A DNA stretch of 64,000 nucleotides from Bog-473 sp052140165 (GCA_052140165.1 JBKQUM010000125.1:44996-108995), one strand, 5' to 3'; shown: positions 31,860-40,124, numbered from the stretch's first letter. Notes: generated from the letters alone by a model not told the origin. Made by a program: numbers and translations.

Positions 31860-33239
31860 TCAGCGTCCGATGCCGAGGTCGATCTCGGCGGGTTGGCGCC
31901 GCCCGAGCCGGAGCCGCACCGCCTCGAGATGCCGCGCGGTGCGGACGTGATCGGCCAGACGGGGCGACGACAGCGACGACAGCCCCGACGTCGAGCCCGG
32001 AGCGCCGAGCATCGCGGTGGCACGGTCGAGGCCCCATCGGTCCCGGTAGGCGTTGAACGCAGCGGCGGCCCCGACCCAGAGCGCGTGGTCGGTCGGATTC
32101 AGTGGACGCGGCCCGAGCGCGCCCAGGACATGGTTCGCCGGCACGACCTCCCGGCGGTGATGGAGCTTCTCGGCCACGCCGACAGAGGGTTCGGGTACCC
32201 AATGGTCGACGAGGCGAGCGAGAGGGGCCGCCTCGACGCCGAGGGGCGCCGCAGCGGCGAAGGCGGCTACGACGTCGCGCCGCCGGGCGCCACCGTGGGG
32301 GGTGAGCGAGATGACCGCGGCGAATCGGTGCTCATCGACCAGGCACAGTGCGGGTGGCGGGCGTCCGGCGGCCCGCCCGAGCTCCATGAAGCCCCCGACG
32401 GCGCGGGCCCGCCGCCCCCACTCGCGTGAGAGCTCGGCGTAGGACCCCGCGGGCTGCTTGGCGGGGCGGGTGGCCGCCCACGCCACGCGGCCGGCTCGCG
32501 CCGAGTGTGCGCCCACCTCGTGCATGCGACGGTGGATGTCGGCTGCGCGCGAGGAGAATTCCCCGAGCAGCTCGGGCTTGACACCGACGACCTCGTACGG
32601 CCGACCGGGCGTTCCCGCCCAGGAGACACCGAGCGCCGACGAGAGCGCCGCTCGCAGATGCGCGGCGTAGACCTCCGACGCCGCCGGGCGGTGCGCGGCG
32701 ATCCCGCGCCCGTCGCACGCGCTCCAGCGGCCGTCCGCAGCGTGGACGAGGTTGGCCATCACCACATGGCTGTGCAGGTGAGGGTCGCCGTTGCGGTTGA
32801 CGCCGTGGGTGAACTCCGCTGCGATCATCCCGGTGGTCGCCACCACGCTGCGTTCCGGCCCGGACCGCCTGATGGCCGTGACCCCGTGCTGCTCCAGGTA
32901 GCCCAGCGCGCCGGCCACCGCTGCGGCATGGCCCTCCAGCACGCGGCGTGCGGCCTCCTCTCCGCCGAGGGCGAAGAGCACGCTGGCCGACTTCGGTGCG
33001 CTGAACGTCAGGTCGAATGCCGCCACGCTGGCCCGGCCCGAGCCCATCGGCTGCCCTGTCCGCGGCTGGCGCCCCCGGAGCAGCCGGCGGAACTCCTCCG
33101 GATGGAGCGCGCGCTCCAGACCGAGCGCGGCCGCGGCGGCGCCGGTCCAGCGACCTGGCACGGGCTCCGGGAGCTCACGGGCCAGGTCCGAGAGGTAGTA
33201 GTCCGCCCCGTCTCTCCCCATGCCGTGGACCCCGAGCAT
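31860..33239 (-). CDS. MobF-family relaxase (TrwC/TraA-like), relaxase domain only
   Basis: DNA strand-nicking enzyme of conjugation. The N-terminus has the MobF tyrosine motif ADYYLSDLAREL (Y14/Y15), then VAAFDLTFSAPKSASVLFAL and the metal-binding histidines in PHLHSHVVMAN (about 153-157). The rest of the relaxase domain is recognisable to about 320; the C-terminal part is unlike known domains. At 459 aa it lacks the RecD-like helicase that MobF proteins such as TrwC (about 970 aa) carry. GAGAGGAG precedes the ATG. It is convergent with the coupling protein at 30452-31858; this pair without other transfer genes suggests a reduced or domesticated module. Confidence 0.85.
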   Translation of the reverse strand: MLGVHGMGRDGADYYLSDLARELPEPVPGRWTGAAAAALGLERALHPEEFRRLLRGRQPRTGQPMGSGRASVAAFDLTFSAPKSASVLFALGGEEAARRVLEGHAAAVAGALGYLEQHGVTAIRRSGPERSVVATTGMIAAEFTHGVNRNGDPHLHSHVVMANLVHAADGRWSACDGRGIAAHRPAASEVYAAHLRAALSSALGVSWAGTPGRPYEVVGVKPELLGEFSSRAADIHRRMHEVGAHSARAGRVAWAATRPAKQPAGSYAELSREWGRRARAVGGFMELGRAAGRPPPALCLVDEHRFAAVISLTPHGGARRRDVVAAFAAAAPLGVEAAPLARLVDHWVPEPSVGVAEKLHHRREVVPANHVLGALGPRPLNPTDHALWVGAAAAFNAYRDRWGLDRATAMLGAPGSTSGLSSLSSPRLADHVRTARHLEAVRLRLGRRQPAEIDLGIGR

Positions 33240-33292
33240 CCGGCTCCTCTCGTTCCCCCGCTCACCGGGCGGGGAAGAACGGTCGGCCGGGC

Positions 33293-33709
33293 TCAGGCCC
33301 TGCGGCGGAGCTCCACGACGGGGATGACCCGCTCGGTGGCCTTCTCGTAGTCCCCGAAGCCCGGCATCCGCTCCACCTGTGCGGCGAACAGGCGATCCCG
33401 CTCGGGGCCGGTGATCGGGGTGGCGACGGCGCCGAAGCGCTCGTCGCCGAACTCGACCTCGACATCGGGATGCGCGAGCAGGTTGTGGTACCAGTCCGGG
33501 TTGGTCGGTGCGCCCCCCTTGGACGCGAACACGTAGAGCGTGCCGTCGTCCACGAGGCCGACCAGGGGGTTCACCCGCTCCTGCCCCGTGCGGGCACCGG
33601 TCGTGGTCAGCAGCACGACGGGAGCACCGTCGAACGGGCCCCCGACCACTCCGTGGTTGGCCCGGAACTCCTCGATGATGCCGCGGTTGAAGTCGCTCAT
33701 GTCGCTCAT
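33293..33709 (-). CDS. F420-dependent nitroreductase-family oxidoreductase (Ddn-like)
   Basis: A 138-aa split-beta-barrel protein of the deazaflavin (F420)-dependent oxidoreductase family, near mycobacterial Ddn. Characteristic stretches are APVVLLTTTGARTGQERVNP, YVFASKGGAPTNPDWYHNLL and PDVEVEFGDERF. Physiological substrates of the family include quinones; activation of nitroimidazoles is known for Ddn. TAGCGT lies 7 nt before the ATG at 33709, fitting a leaderless start; a second ATG four codons later is possible. CofC in the same window makes the cofactor. Confidence 0.88.
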   Translation of the reverse strand: MSDMSDFNRGIIEEFRANHGVVGGPFDGAPVVLLTTTGARTGQERVNPLVGLVDDGTLYVFASKGGAPTNPDWYHNLLAHPDVEVEFGDERFGAVATPITGPERDRLFAAQVERMPGFGDYEKATERVIPVVELRRRA

Positions 33710-33716
33710 GGGGCAG

Positions 33717-33722
33717 ACGCTA
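33717..33722 (-). promoter_or_regulatory. -10 box of the Ddn-like gene, leaderless spacing
   Basis: TAGCGT on the minus strand, 7 nt before the ATG at 33709. Confidence 0.5.
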
Positions 33723-33744
33723 GTTGCCGCGGTGCGATCGGGAT

Positions 33745-35706
33745 TCAGGGCTCGGGTTCGTCGTAACGCGCCAGCACACGGCGCGCGGCAGCCGCGGCCA
33801 GCCCCGAGAGCTCAGGTGGGCTGACCACGCGCGCGGCGGGGCCGAGCTGCAACAGCAACCGCTCGAACCAGGCCATGCCGGAGACGTCGAGCACCACGTC
33901 GGTCACCGAACCGTTCTCGTCGTGCGCCACCGCTCGCACGGGAACGGTCTCGGGCACCCACTGCGCACCCGGTCCCAGGTGCACGTGGACCTCCAGCGCG
34001 CCCGGACCGGGCACGAACATCTCCTCCATCGGCCGGGCCCGCACCGTCGCCGGCTCGGCGGGATGGTCGAGCAGGCCGACCGAGCCGATGCGGTCCACCC
34101 GGAAGCGACGCATGTCCCCCGCCCGGTGGCAGTACGCATCGAGGTACCAGTGCCCGTCGATGGTGACCACCTGCACCGGCTCCACCGTGCGGGTCGTGAG
34201 CTCGTCGCGCGAGCCGGAGTGGTACTCGATCTCCATCGCCCGACCCTGGTCGACCGCCTCCCGCACGACGGCCAGGTGCTCCGGCGTGTCGACGTCGAGC
34301 CCCACCGCTTCGCGGGAGCCCAGCGCCGCGTCCAGCTTGGCCAGCGCCCGGCGCAGCGCGTCGTCCTCCGACCCCGGCACCGCGAGGAGGAGGCGCGCCG
34401 ATGCGGCGACGGCGAACCCTTCGGCCGGCGTGAGGCGGCGGGGCCGCGCGTACTCCGGGGGGAGGAACGCCCGGACCGAGTGCTCCGACACCTCTATCTC
34501 CATCAGCGTGTCCGGTGTGTAGGGCGGCGTGCCGCAGCACGCCGCCAGCTCGAGCTCGGCCACCAGCTCCTTCTCGCTCATCCCGAACCGGCGCGCTGCG
34601 TCGGCAATGGGAGCCTCCCCGACCTGGGCCAGCCACCCCACCACGGCAAGAAGCCGACGCAACCGGCGGCTGGTCTCGGCGCCCGGCGCTCCCCGTGCCG
34701 GAGCGGTGGCCCCCTCACCGTCGTCCCCCACCGGCGCCGGCACCCTGATGTCGGGCGGGAGCGGCGGGGCCGGGGCGGCCAACGCCGTGAGCCAGGCGAC
34801 GAGCTCCTCGCGGAAGGCCTGCGGTTCGGCGACCGTGGCGTGGTCGAGGAGGCCGAGCACCCAGGAACGGATGGCGACGAACGAGGAGACGCCGAGCACG
34901 AGCTCGACGGACCCGTCGTCCAGACGGCGCACCACCTTGTCCTGGCCCACCTCGTCGGCGACCCGGCGGGCCTCCAGCGCATCGACCCGGATCCTCATCT
35001 CTATCCGGTCCTCCCCGTCCGCCTCCCACGGCTCGGCGGGCAGAGCCGCCTCGACGTCCACGTTCACGCCCGCGGGCACCTCTGCGCTCTCGGCCTCGCC
35101 CCGGGACACCTCGCCCTCGATCCGGTCGACCCGGAAGGTGCGCACGGCCCCACGTTCGAGGTCCCAGGCCACCAGGTACCAGTGCCCGAAGCGGAACCAC
35201 AGGCCCACTGGGGCGACGCGGCGCATCTCGGCCCGGTAGGAGAACCCGGCCGTGGCCCTCGTGCGCACCGCCTCGAAGAGCTCGACGAGTGCCGCGGGCG
35301 GCACCATCGACGCGATGGGACGGACGTCGCCCAGGCCCGCTGCGCCCAGCTTCAGCAGCGCATCGCGCCCACTAGGATCCCCGAGGTGCACGCCGGCGAC
35401 GGCGAGATGGAGGGCGACCTGTTCGTCGGGCTCGAGGTCGAGCTCGGGCAGGTAGAACGATTCACGGTCGATCTGGTACCCGTACTGCTCGTGGCCCGGC
35501 AGCCGTTGCGTCAGGACAGGGATGCCCTCGTCCCGCAGCAATCGCTTGTCCCGCTCGAAGGCCTGGCGGCGCGCCGAATGCTCCGAGGGGTACCCCGGGA
35601 CCTGGTGCGCGATGGCGTCGAGCGTGAGGGGTTGTGGGGTGTCGAGCAGCACGAGCACGAGATCCGTGACGCGTTCCAACCGGTCGAGCTTCGCGGGCGC
35701 CTCCAT
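33745..35706 (-). CDS. PafBC-type fused WYL-domain transcriptional regulator
   Basis: Transcription factor of 653 aa made of two similar halves, each with a helix-turn-helix region and a WYL domain: HTH ~1-60 and WYL ~150-215 (GHWYLVAWDLERGAVRTFRVDR), then HTH ~350-410 and WYL ~510-575 (GHWYLDAYCHRAGDMRRFRVDR). This is the organisation of PafB plus PafC, which in mycobacteria are two adjacent genes forming a heterodimer that activates DNA-damage genes; here they are one chain. TAGGCT lies 7 nt before the ATG. The Pup-proteasome genes that usually precede pafBC are not next to it. A general WYL regulator is the alternative reading. Confidence 0.85.
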   Translation of the reverse strand: MEAPAKLDRLERVTDLVLVLLDTPQPLTLDAIAHQVPGYPSEHSARRQAFERDKRLLRDEGIPVLTQRLPGHEQYGYQIDRESFYLPELDLEPDEQVALHLAVAGVHLGDPSGRDALLKLGAAGLGDVRPIASMVPPAALVELFEAVRTRATAGFSYRAEMRRVAPVGLWFRFGHWYLVAWDLERGAVRTFRVDRIEGEVSRGEAESAEVPAGVNVDVEAALPAEPWEADGEDRIEMRIRVDALEARRVADEVGQDKVVRRLDDGSVELVLGVSSFVAIRSWVLGLLDHATVAEPQAFREELVAWLTALAAPAPPLPPDIRVPAPVGDDGEGATAPARGAPGAETSRRLRRLLAVVGWLAQVGEAPIADAARRFGMSEKELVAELELAACCGTPPYTPDTLMEIEVSEHSVRAFLPPEYARPRRLTPAEGFAVAASARLLLAVPGSEDDALRRALAKLDAALGSREAVGLDVDTPEHLAVVREAVDQGRAMEIEYHSGSRDELTTRTVEPVQVVTIDGHWYLDAYCHRAGDMRRFRVDRIGSVGLLDHPAEPATVRARPMEEMFVPGPGALEVHVHLGPGAQWVPETVPVRAVAHDENGSVTDVVLDVSGMAWFERLLLQLGPAARVVSPPELSGLAAAAARRVLARYDEPEP

Positions 35707-35713
35707 CGCCCAG

Positions 35714-35719
35714 AGCCTA
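35714..35719 (-). promoter_or_regulatory. -10 box of the pafBC-like gene, leaderless spacing
   Basis: TAGGCT on the minus strand, 7 nt before the ATG at 35706. Confidence 0.5.
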
Positions 35720-35735
35720 CGGCGGCGGCTCGGGC

Positions 35736-36608
35736 GTGACCGCCGCGATGCAGCCCTTCGGCTGGCACCTCCATCTCCTGTGGCTGCTTGCCTTCCCGGC
35801 CCTCGTCGCGGGGTACGTGTGGGCGATCCGCCGGGAGGGCTGCGAGGCGACCGGGCGGCAGAGGGCCCTGTTCGTCTGCGGCGTGGTCGTCCTCGTCGCA
35901 GCCGTGACGTGGCCCCTCGGAGACCTGGCCGCCCACTGGCTCCTCATGGCGCTGGTGCTCCAGCGACTGCTCCTGACACTCGCGGTGCCTCCCCTCCTGG
36001 TTCTCGGGACGCCGCGACCGGTGATCGCTCGCCTGACCCGGCCCCCCGCTGTCGACGCCGTGCTGCGCGTGGCCGTCCGGCCCGTGCCCGCGGTGGCCAT
36101 TGTCACGGTCGTGGCGGTCGCGACCCTGACGACCGGGGCGGTGAGCCTCGCAGCGCGCTCCGACGTCGCCCGGGTACTGATAGAGCTGGTGGTGCTCGCC
36201 TCCGGCTTCGTCCTGTGGGCCCCGGTGCTGACCGAGTTGCCGGGGGCGCCGCGTCTGTCCGCCCTGGGGCGCGGCGGCTACCTCATCGTCCAGTCGATCG
36301 TGCCCAGCTTCCTCTCCATCGTGTGGATCTTCGCTCGCCACTCCCTGTACCCCACCTTCACCCACCCTGGCAAGGTCGTGGGAATGTCGCCTCTCCTCGA
36401 TCAGCAGCTGGCCGGCTTCCTGGCCAAGCTGAGCACGATCGCGGTGCTGTGGACGGTGGCCTTCGTGATCATGACTCGCGCGCAGACCGCCGAGACCACG
36501 GGCGAGGATGCGGAGCCGCTGATGTGGTCCGACGTGGAACGCGAGATCGAGCGGGCCGATCGGCGGCAGCGGCGACAGGGTTGGCCCGGCCCTCCAGCAC
36601 CGCTCTGA
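35736..36608 (+). CDS. Cytochrome c oxidase assembly protein, CtaG (caa3) family
   Basis: Integral membrane protein of 290 aa with about seven helices and the caa3_CtaG pattern: FGWHLHLLWLLAFPALVAGY near the start, RQRALFVCGVVVLVAAVTWPL, then HWLLMALVLQRLLL and PPLLVLGTPRPV. Histidines H10/H12 near the first helix and H in HWLLM may bind copper, as in the family. It probably helps to load copper into cytochrome oxidase. GTG 35736 or ATG 35748 could be the start. It is divergent from the pafBC-like gene (29 bp apart), and 69 bp separate it from the Erm-like gene. Confidence 0.78.
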   Translation: MTAAMQPFGWHLHLLWLLAFPALVAGYVWAIRREGCEATGRQRALFVCGVVVLVAAVTWPLGDLAAHWLLMALVLQRLLLTLAVPPLLVLGTPRPVIARLTRPPAVDAVLRVAVRPVPAVAIVTVVAVATLTTGAVSLAARSDVARVLIELVVLASGFVLWAPVLTELPGAPRLSALGRGGYLIVQSIVPSFLSIVWIFARHSLYPTFTHPGKVVGMSPLLDQQLAGFLAKLSTIAVLWTVAFVIMTRAQTAETTGEDAEPLMWSDVEREIERADRRQRRQGWPGPPAPL

Positions 36609-36677
36609 GCACGGGCGTGGCGCGTCGGCCGGGCCCCGGTGCACAATGGCCGCCTATGGGCTCCACGGTGACCTTCC

Positions 36678-37319
36678 GTGTCCGCGGCCAAGCGGACCGA
36701 ACGGGACGAGCGCAGGCGCCGTCTCGGACAGAACTTCCTCCGGCCTGACGTCGCCGACGCACTCGTCGCCCAGGCGGCCTTCGAACCCGGCGATCTGGTG
36801 GTCGAGATCGGAGCGGGACGCGGCGCCTGCACGTTCGCGCTGGCACGCCGCGGCGTCCGGGTGATCGCGCTCGAGAAGGATCGGCGCTGGGCCGATCTTC
36901 TGCGCCGCGACGTGAGGCGGCGGAGGGAGGGCGACGTCACGGTCGTGTGCTGTGACGTCTTGCACTACCGGATGCCCCGCGTGCGGTTCCGAGCTCTGGG
37001 CTCTCTCCCCTTCGGGGCTACGACCTCCATCCTCCACCACCTGCTCGACGACCCCGGCAGCGGGCTCCAGCGCGCCGATCTCGTGGTCCAGTGGGAGGTG
37101 GCCCGCAAGCGGGCAGCCACACCGCCCACCACGATGCTCTCCACCACCTGGGTGCCCTGGTGGACCTTCGAGGTCGGCCGGCGCCTGCCCGCCGAGACCT
37201 TCCGGCCGGTACCCGCGGTCGACGCGGCAGTGCTCAGAGTGACGCGACGGACCCCACCCCTGCTGCCGGCCCACATGGCCCCGGCCTACGCCGACTTCGT
37301 GCGCGGCCAGTGGAAGTAG
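36678..37319 (+). CDS. Erm/KsgA-type rRNA adenine N6-methyltransferase
   Basis: SAM-dependent methyltransferase of the RrnaAD family that includes Erm (A2058 of 23S rRNA, macrolide resistance) and KsgA. RRLGQNFLRPDVADALV (15-31), SAM motif I EIGAGRGACTFALA (43-56), acidic E66 in IALEKD and CCDVLHY (91-97) are typical. Motif IV, normally N-[LI]-P-[FY] and essential for adenine binding, reads GSLPF (108-112): Asn is replaced by Ser. At 213 aa it is shorter than most Erm proteins (about 240-260). The start GTG has a weak GGTGA before it. It may be a resistance enzyme, or a sequence-diverged or inactive relative. Confidence 0.8.
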   Translation: MSAAKRTERDERRRRLGQNFLRPDVADALVAQAAFEPGDLVVEIGAGRGACTFALARRGVRVIALEKDRRWADLLRRDVRRRREGDVTVVCCDVLHYRMPRVRFRALGSLPFGATTSILHHLLDDPGSGLQRADLVVQWEVARKRAATPPTTMLSTTWVPWWTFEVGRRLPAETFRPVPAVDAAVLRVTRRTPPLLPAHMAPAYADFVRGQWK

Positions 37320-37333
37320 CGTCTTCGACTCGT

Positions 37334-37777
37334 ATGGAACAGGCGTGGACCGTACCCGACGTGCACCTCCTCACCGACGGAGGTGAGGGCCAGATCGCCG
37401 TCCCCCACCTGACCCTCACGTTTGCCCCGACGGGGATGGAGCTGGACAAGGCCGACGGCGAGGAGGTCTGGTCCAGCACCTGGACGCAGCTGCAGGAGTT
37501 GTCGCCCGTGGAGCGCTCCGTCCTCCCCGACGGGCGCGACGGCGTCGTGATCCTGGTCGTGGAGCGCGAAGACCGGCGCCGGCACCGCTTCGTGCTCCCG
37601 ACCGACGACGTCGCGTCCACTGAGGCGACCATCAGACGCCGTGCCGTCGCGCACGCGCTGCAGACGAGGTCGCCCAGGCCTGCGGTGTCGCGCGCGTTGA
37701 CGGCCTCGATCGTGCTGGCAGCGGCCGCGGTGATGGCCGCCCTGCTGCTCTCAGCCGCCCACGTGATCCGCCTGTAG
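37334..37777 (+). CDS. Hypothetical protein with C-terminal membrane anchor, 147 aa
   Basis: I do not recognise the family. The first ~110 residues are soluble and beta-rich in pattern (IAVPHLTLTFAPTGMELDKA, EEVWSSTWTQLQEL, DGRDGVVILVVERED, HRFVLPTDD), reminiscent of PH-like barrels. The end (118-145, VSRALTASIVLAAAAVMAALLL and after) is one hydrophobic helix, so it is probably tail-anchored in the membrane with the domain in the cytoplasm. A TAGCGT lies 11 nt before the ATG. It starts 14 nt after the Erm-like gene stop and is likely transcribed with it. Confidence 0.65.
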   Translation: MEQAWTVPDVHLLTDGGEGQIAVPHLTLTFAPTGMELDKADGEEVWSSTWTQLQELSPVERSVLPDGRDGVVILVVEREDRRRHRFVLPTDDVASTEATIRRRAVAHALQTRSPRPAVSRALTASIVLAAAAVMAALLLSAAHVIRL

Positions 37778-37796
37778 GAAGTGGGTGCCGGCCAAC

Positions 37797-38123
37797 TCAG
37801 GCCAGCGACGCGCCCCGCAGCTCGTCCAGCGAGAGCTCGGCCGTCTGGTTCCCGCCGCACTGCGGGCAGTGCTCCACGTGGCGCCACGAACGGAGCAGGC
37901 GGGTGCCCTCCGGATTGAGCAGGACGACGAAAGACTCGGAGATCGGGTCGATCTCGAGCCCGTAATAGGCCCGCCAGGCGGTGGTCGCTGCATGGACGTC
38001 GAGAGCCAGGCCCTTCAAGACGCGTCGGAAGCGCATCCGGTCCGTGTCGAAGATCCACGTGCTGTGGCACGACTCGAGGACGAACAGGGAGTCGTCTGTG
38101 GGGGGGACCACATCGCTGATCAT
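37797..38123 (-). CDS. Hypothetical protein with a single CPxCG motif, 108 aa
   Basis: A small cytoplasmic protein of unknown function. Near the C-terminus the motif HCPQCGGNQT (about 85-94) contains one CxxC pair with a preceding His, and a Cys also occurs at about 18 (ESCHSTWIFD), so a metal or iron-sulfur site is conceivable. The central part is aromatic (WRAYYGLEIDP). AAAGGA with 6 nt spacing is a good ribosome site for the ATG. Upstream is an 84-bp gap with a 20-bp imperfect palindrome, so regulated transcription is likely. It is convergent with the 37334-37777 gene. Confidence 0.6.
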   Translation of the reverse strand: MISDVVPPTDDSLFVLESCHSTWIFDTDRMRFRRVLKGLALDVHAATTAWRAYYGLEIDPISESFVVLLNPEGTRLLRSWRHVEHCPQCGGNQTAELSLDELRGASLA

Positions 38124-38165
38124 GCCCGATCCTTTACCGGGTTCGGCGTCGAATCCACCTCAGCC

Positions 38166-38185
38166 TTGTTACGAATTGGTGACAA
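38166..38185. promoter_or_regulatory. Imperfect palindrome, possible operator
   Basis: TTGTTAC-N6-GTGACAA, a 20-bp inverted repeat 43 nt before the ATG of the CPxCG protein. The minus strand also shows two GTnAC half-sites in direct order. The binding factor is unknown. Confidence 0.4.
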
Positions 38186-38208
38186 TCTGTGTTTACCCAG
38201 GTGAACCC

Positions 38209-39561
38209 CTATTGTGGCCCGGCATCGTGCTTCCGGCCCACCAGCAGTTCGCGCTTGGTGCAGAGCTGGCGCAACACGGCGCACAGGACGATCCGGCTGT
38301 CCGCCGGATCGACCACCTCGTCCACCAACCCCCGCTCCGACGCGGGCCAAGGGTTGAGATGGGCCTCCTCGTAGGAGAGCTCGCGATCGGCGCGCTCCCC
38401 CGGTTCGAGCCCCCGGTGGAGGATCTGCACCGCGCCGGAAGCCCCCATGACGGCCACCTCGGCGCCCGGCCAGGCCAGGCAGACGTCGTTGCCGATCCCG
38501 CGGGAGTCCATGACGATGTACGCGCCGCCGAAGGCCTTGCGCAGAATGAGGCAGAGGCGAGGCACCGTCGCCTGGGCGTACGCGAAGGCCAGCTCAGCTC
38601 CGTGGCGGATCATGCCGCGCCACTCGAGATCCTTGCCGGGCAGGAAGCCCGGCGTGTCCACCAGGCTCACGATGGGCAGATTGAAGGCATCACAGAACCT
38701 CACGAAGCGGGCCGCCTTCTGCGACGCCGCGATGTCGAGGGTGCCGGCCAGGATGCGGGGCTGGTTGGCCACGAAGCCGACCGGCATTCCGCCTAAGCGG
38801 GCGAACGCAGTCACGATCTGCCCGGCCCAGCGCGGCCAGAGCTCCCGGTACTCGCCGTCGTCGCACAGGGAGCGGACCACTTCCCGGGCGTCGTAAGTGG
38901 CCGCCTTGCGGTCCGGAATCACGGTGCGCAACTCGGGCGTGGGGCGGAGCACCGAATCGCTGACGGGCGCCAGGGGCGGGATCTCGTCGGTGTTCGACGG
39001 CAGGTACTCGAGCAGCTCCGCCACGGCCCCGTCCACGTCGTCCGACTCCACTGCGCACAGCCCGCTCGACGTGGCGTGGGTCGCGGTCCCGCCCAGCTCG
39101 TTGATCCCGATCTGGATCCCGGTGAACTCCGCCACCATCTGCGGCCCTGACACGAAGGCCACCGCTTCGGAGCTCATGACCACGAGATCGGACAGCCCGA
39201 GCAGGAGAGCAGGCCCGGAGACGACGGGTCCCGTCGCTGCCGCGATCACCGGCACCTGCCCGCTGCAACGGGAGATCGCCGCCGCAGCCTGCCCCCACCC
39301 GTGCAGCGCGGCCACGCCGTCGAGGACGTCGGCCCCGCTCGAGGCGACGAAGAAGACGAAGGGGATCCCGAGGTGGCGAGCCTGGTCTGCCGCCTCGGCG
39401 AGCCTCACTCCGTCGGCATGGGTGATGGCGCCACGGCGCATGGTGCCGAGCGACCGGGCGATGACTGCGTCGCGACCGCCGATGCGCCCGACCACCGACG
39501 TCACGGCACCGACCACGCCCTTGCCGACGTCGGGCGGTTCCAGGCGGGTCACGGTCGTCAC
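38209..39561 (-). CDS. Acyl-CoA carboxylase carboxyltransferase (AccD/PccB family)
   Basis: Carboxyltransferase (beta) subunit that moves CO2 from carboxybiotin to an acyl-CoA such as propionyl-CoA. The N-half has the crotonase-like SSGADVLDGVAALHGWG and ELGGTATHATSSGLCAVE; the C-half has PVGFVANQPRILAGTLDI, FNLPIVSLVDTPGFLPG, FGGAYIVMDSRGIGNDVCLAWPGAEVAVMGASGAVQ as in PccB. A biotin carboxylase subunit is not adjacent. GTG 39561 (450 aa) is preferred because TACATT lies 8 nt upstream; an in-frame GTG at 39606 has no ribosome site and its extra residues would overlap that box. The substrate is uncertain. Confidence 0.85.
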   Translation of the reverse strand: MTTVTRLEPPDVGKGVVGAVTSVVGRIGGRDAVIARSLGTMRRGAITHADGVRLAEAADQARHLGIPFVFFVASSGADVLDGVAALHGWGQAAAAISRCSGQVPVIAAATGPVVSGPALLLGLSDLVVMSSEAVAFVSGPQMVAEFTGIQIGINELGGTATHATSSGLCAVESDDVDGAVAELLEYLPSNTDEIPPLAPVSDSVLRPTPELRTVIPDRKAATYDAREVVRSLCDDGEYRELWPRWAGQIVTAFARLGGMPVGFVANQPRILAGTLDIAASQKAARFVRFCDAFNLPIVSLVDTPGFLPGKDLEWRGMIRHGAELAFAYAQATVPRLCLILRKAFGGAYIVMDSRGIGNDVCLAWPGAEVAVMGASGAVQILHRGLEPGERADRELSYEEAHLNPWPASERGLVDEVVDPADSRIVLCAVLRQLCTKRELLVGRKHDAGPQ

Positions 39562-39569
39562 CGTCGCCG

Positions 39570-39575
39570 AATGTA
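39570..39575 (-). promoter_or_regulatory. -10 box of the carboxyltransferase gene
   Basis: TACATT on the minus strand, 8 nt before the GTG at 39561. Confidence 0.45.
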
Positions 39576-39636
39576 GACCACCCTCCGGGTTGGCGAGCCG
39601 GGACACGCCGGCTCACCGGGACGGTTCAGCGGTGGC

Positions 39637-40116
39637 TCACGCCGACCGCCGCCAGGGTCCGGAACGTCCGCCGGACTTCTCCCACAGCGCGAGGCGCTCG
39701 ACGGTCATGGTGCGGTCCGAGGACTTGCACATGTCGTAGACGGTGAGCGCCGCAACAGCGCACGCGGTCATCGCCTCCATCTCGACGCCGGTGCGGTCCA
39801 CGGTCTCGACCTGGGCTTCCACCTCGACGTAGTCGTCCCCGATGGAGAAGTTCACGCCGATGGATCCCACGAGGACCGGATGGCACATGGGGATGAGCTC
39901 CGCGGTGCGCTTGGCGGCCTGGATCCCCGCGATCCTGGCCGCGGCCAGTACGTCGCCCTTGGTGATGGCGTTGTTGGCCACCTTGGTCGTCGTCTCGGGC
40001 AGCATCGAGACCCGGCATCGGGCCAGGGCCCGGCGGTGGGTGGGCTCACGGGGTGTGACATCGACCATGCGGGCGCCGCCCAGCGGGTCGAGATTGGCCA
40101 GCATGCGGTCGGACAC
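39637..40116 (-). CDS. moaC: Cyclic pyranopterin monophosphate synthase
   Basis: Molybdenum cofactor biosynthesis enzyme that turns the MoaA product into cyclic pyranopterin phosphate. It has the expected MVDVTPREPTHRRALA start, NAITKGDVLAAARIAGIQAAK, IPMCHPV (residues ~75-81, active site), FSIGDDYVEVEAQVETVDRTGVEMEAMTA, and YDMCKSSDR with the catalytic Asp and Lys. Length 159 aa is normal. The GTG at 40116 has TAGACT 8 nt upstream; ATG 40104 (MLANLD) or ATG 40068 (MVDV) are possible starts. No other moa genes are in view. Confidence 0.93.
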   Translation of the reverse strand: MSDRMLANLDPLGGARMVDVTPREPTHRRALARCRVSMLPETTTKVANNAITKGDVLAAARIAGIQAAKRTAELIPMCHPVLVGSIGVNFSIGDDYVEVEAQVETVDRTGVEMEAMTACAVAALTVYDMCKSSDRTMTVERLALWEKSGGRSGPWRRSA

Positions 40117-40124
40117 GACACGGC

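Noticed and set aside
38209..39606. GTG 39606 as the start of the carboxyltransferase
   Set aside because: No ribosome site, and the extra residues would be coded across the TACATT box; GTG 39561 fits better, although not proven.
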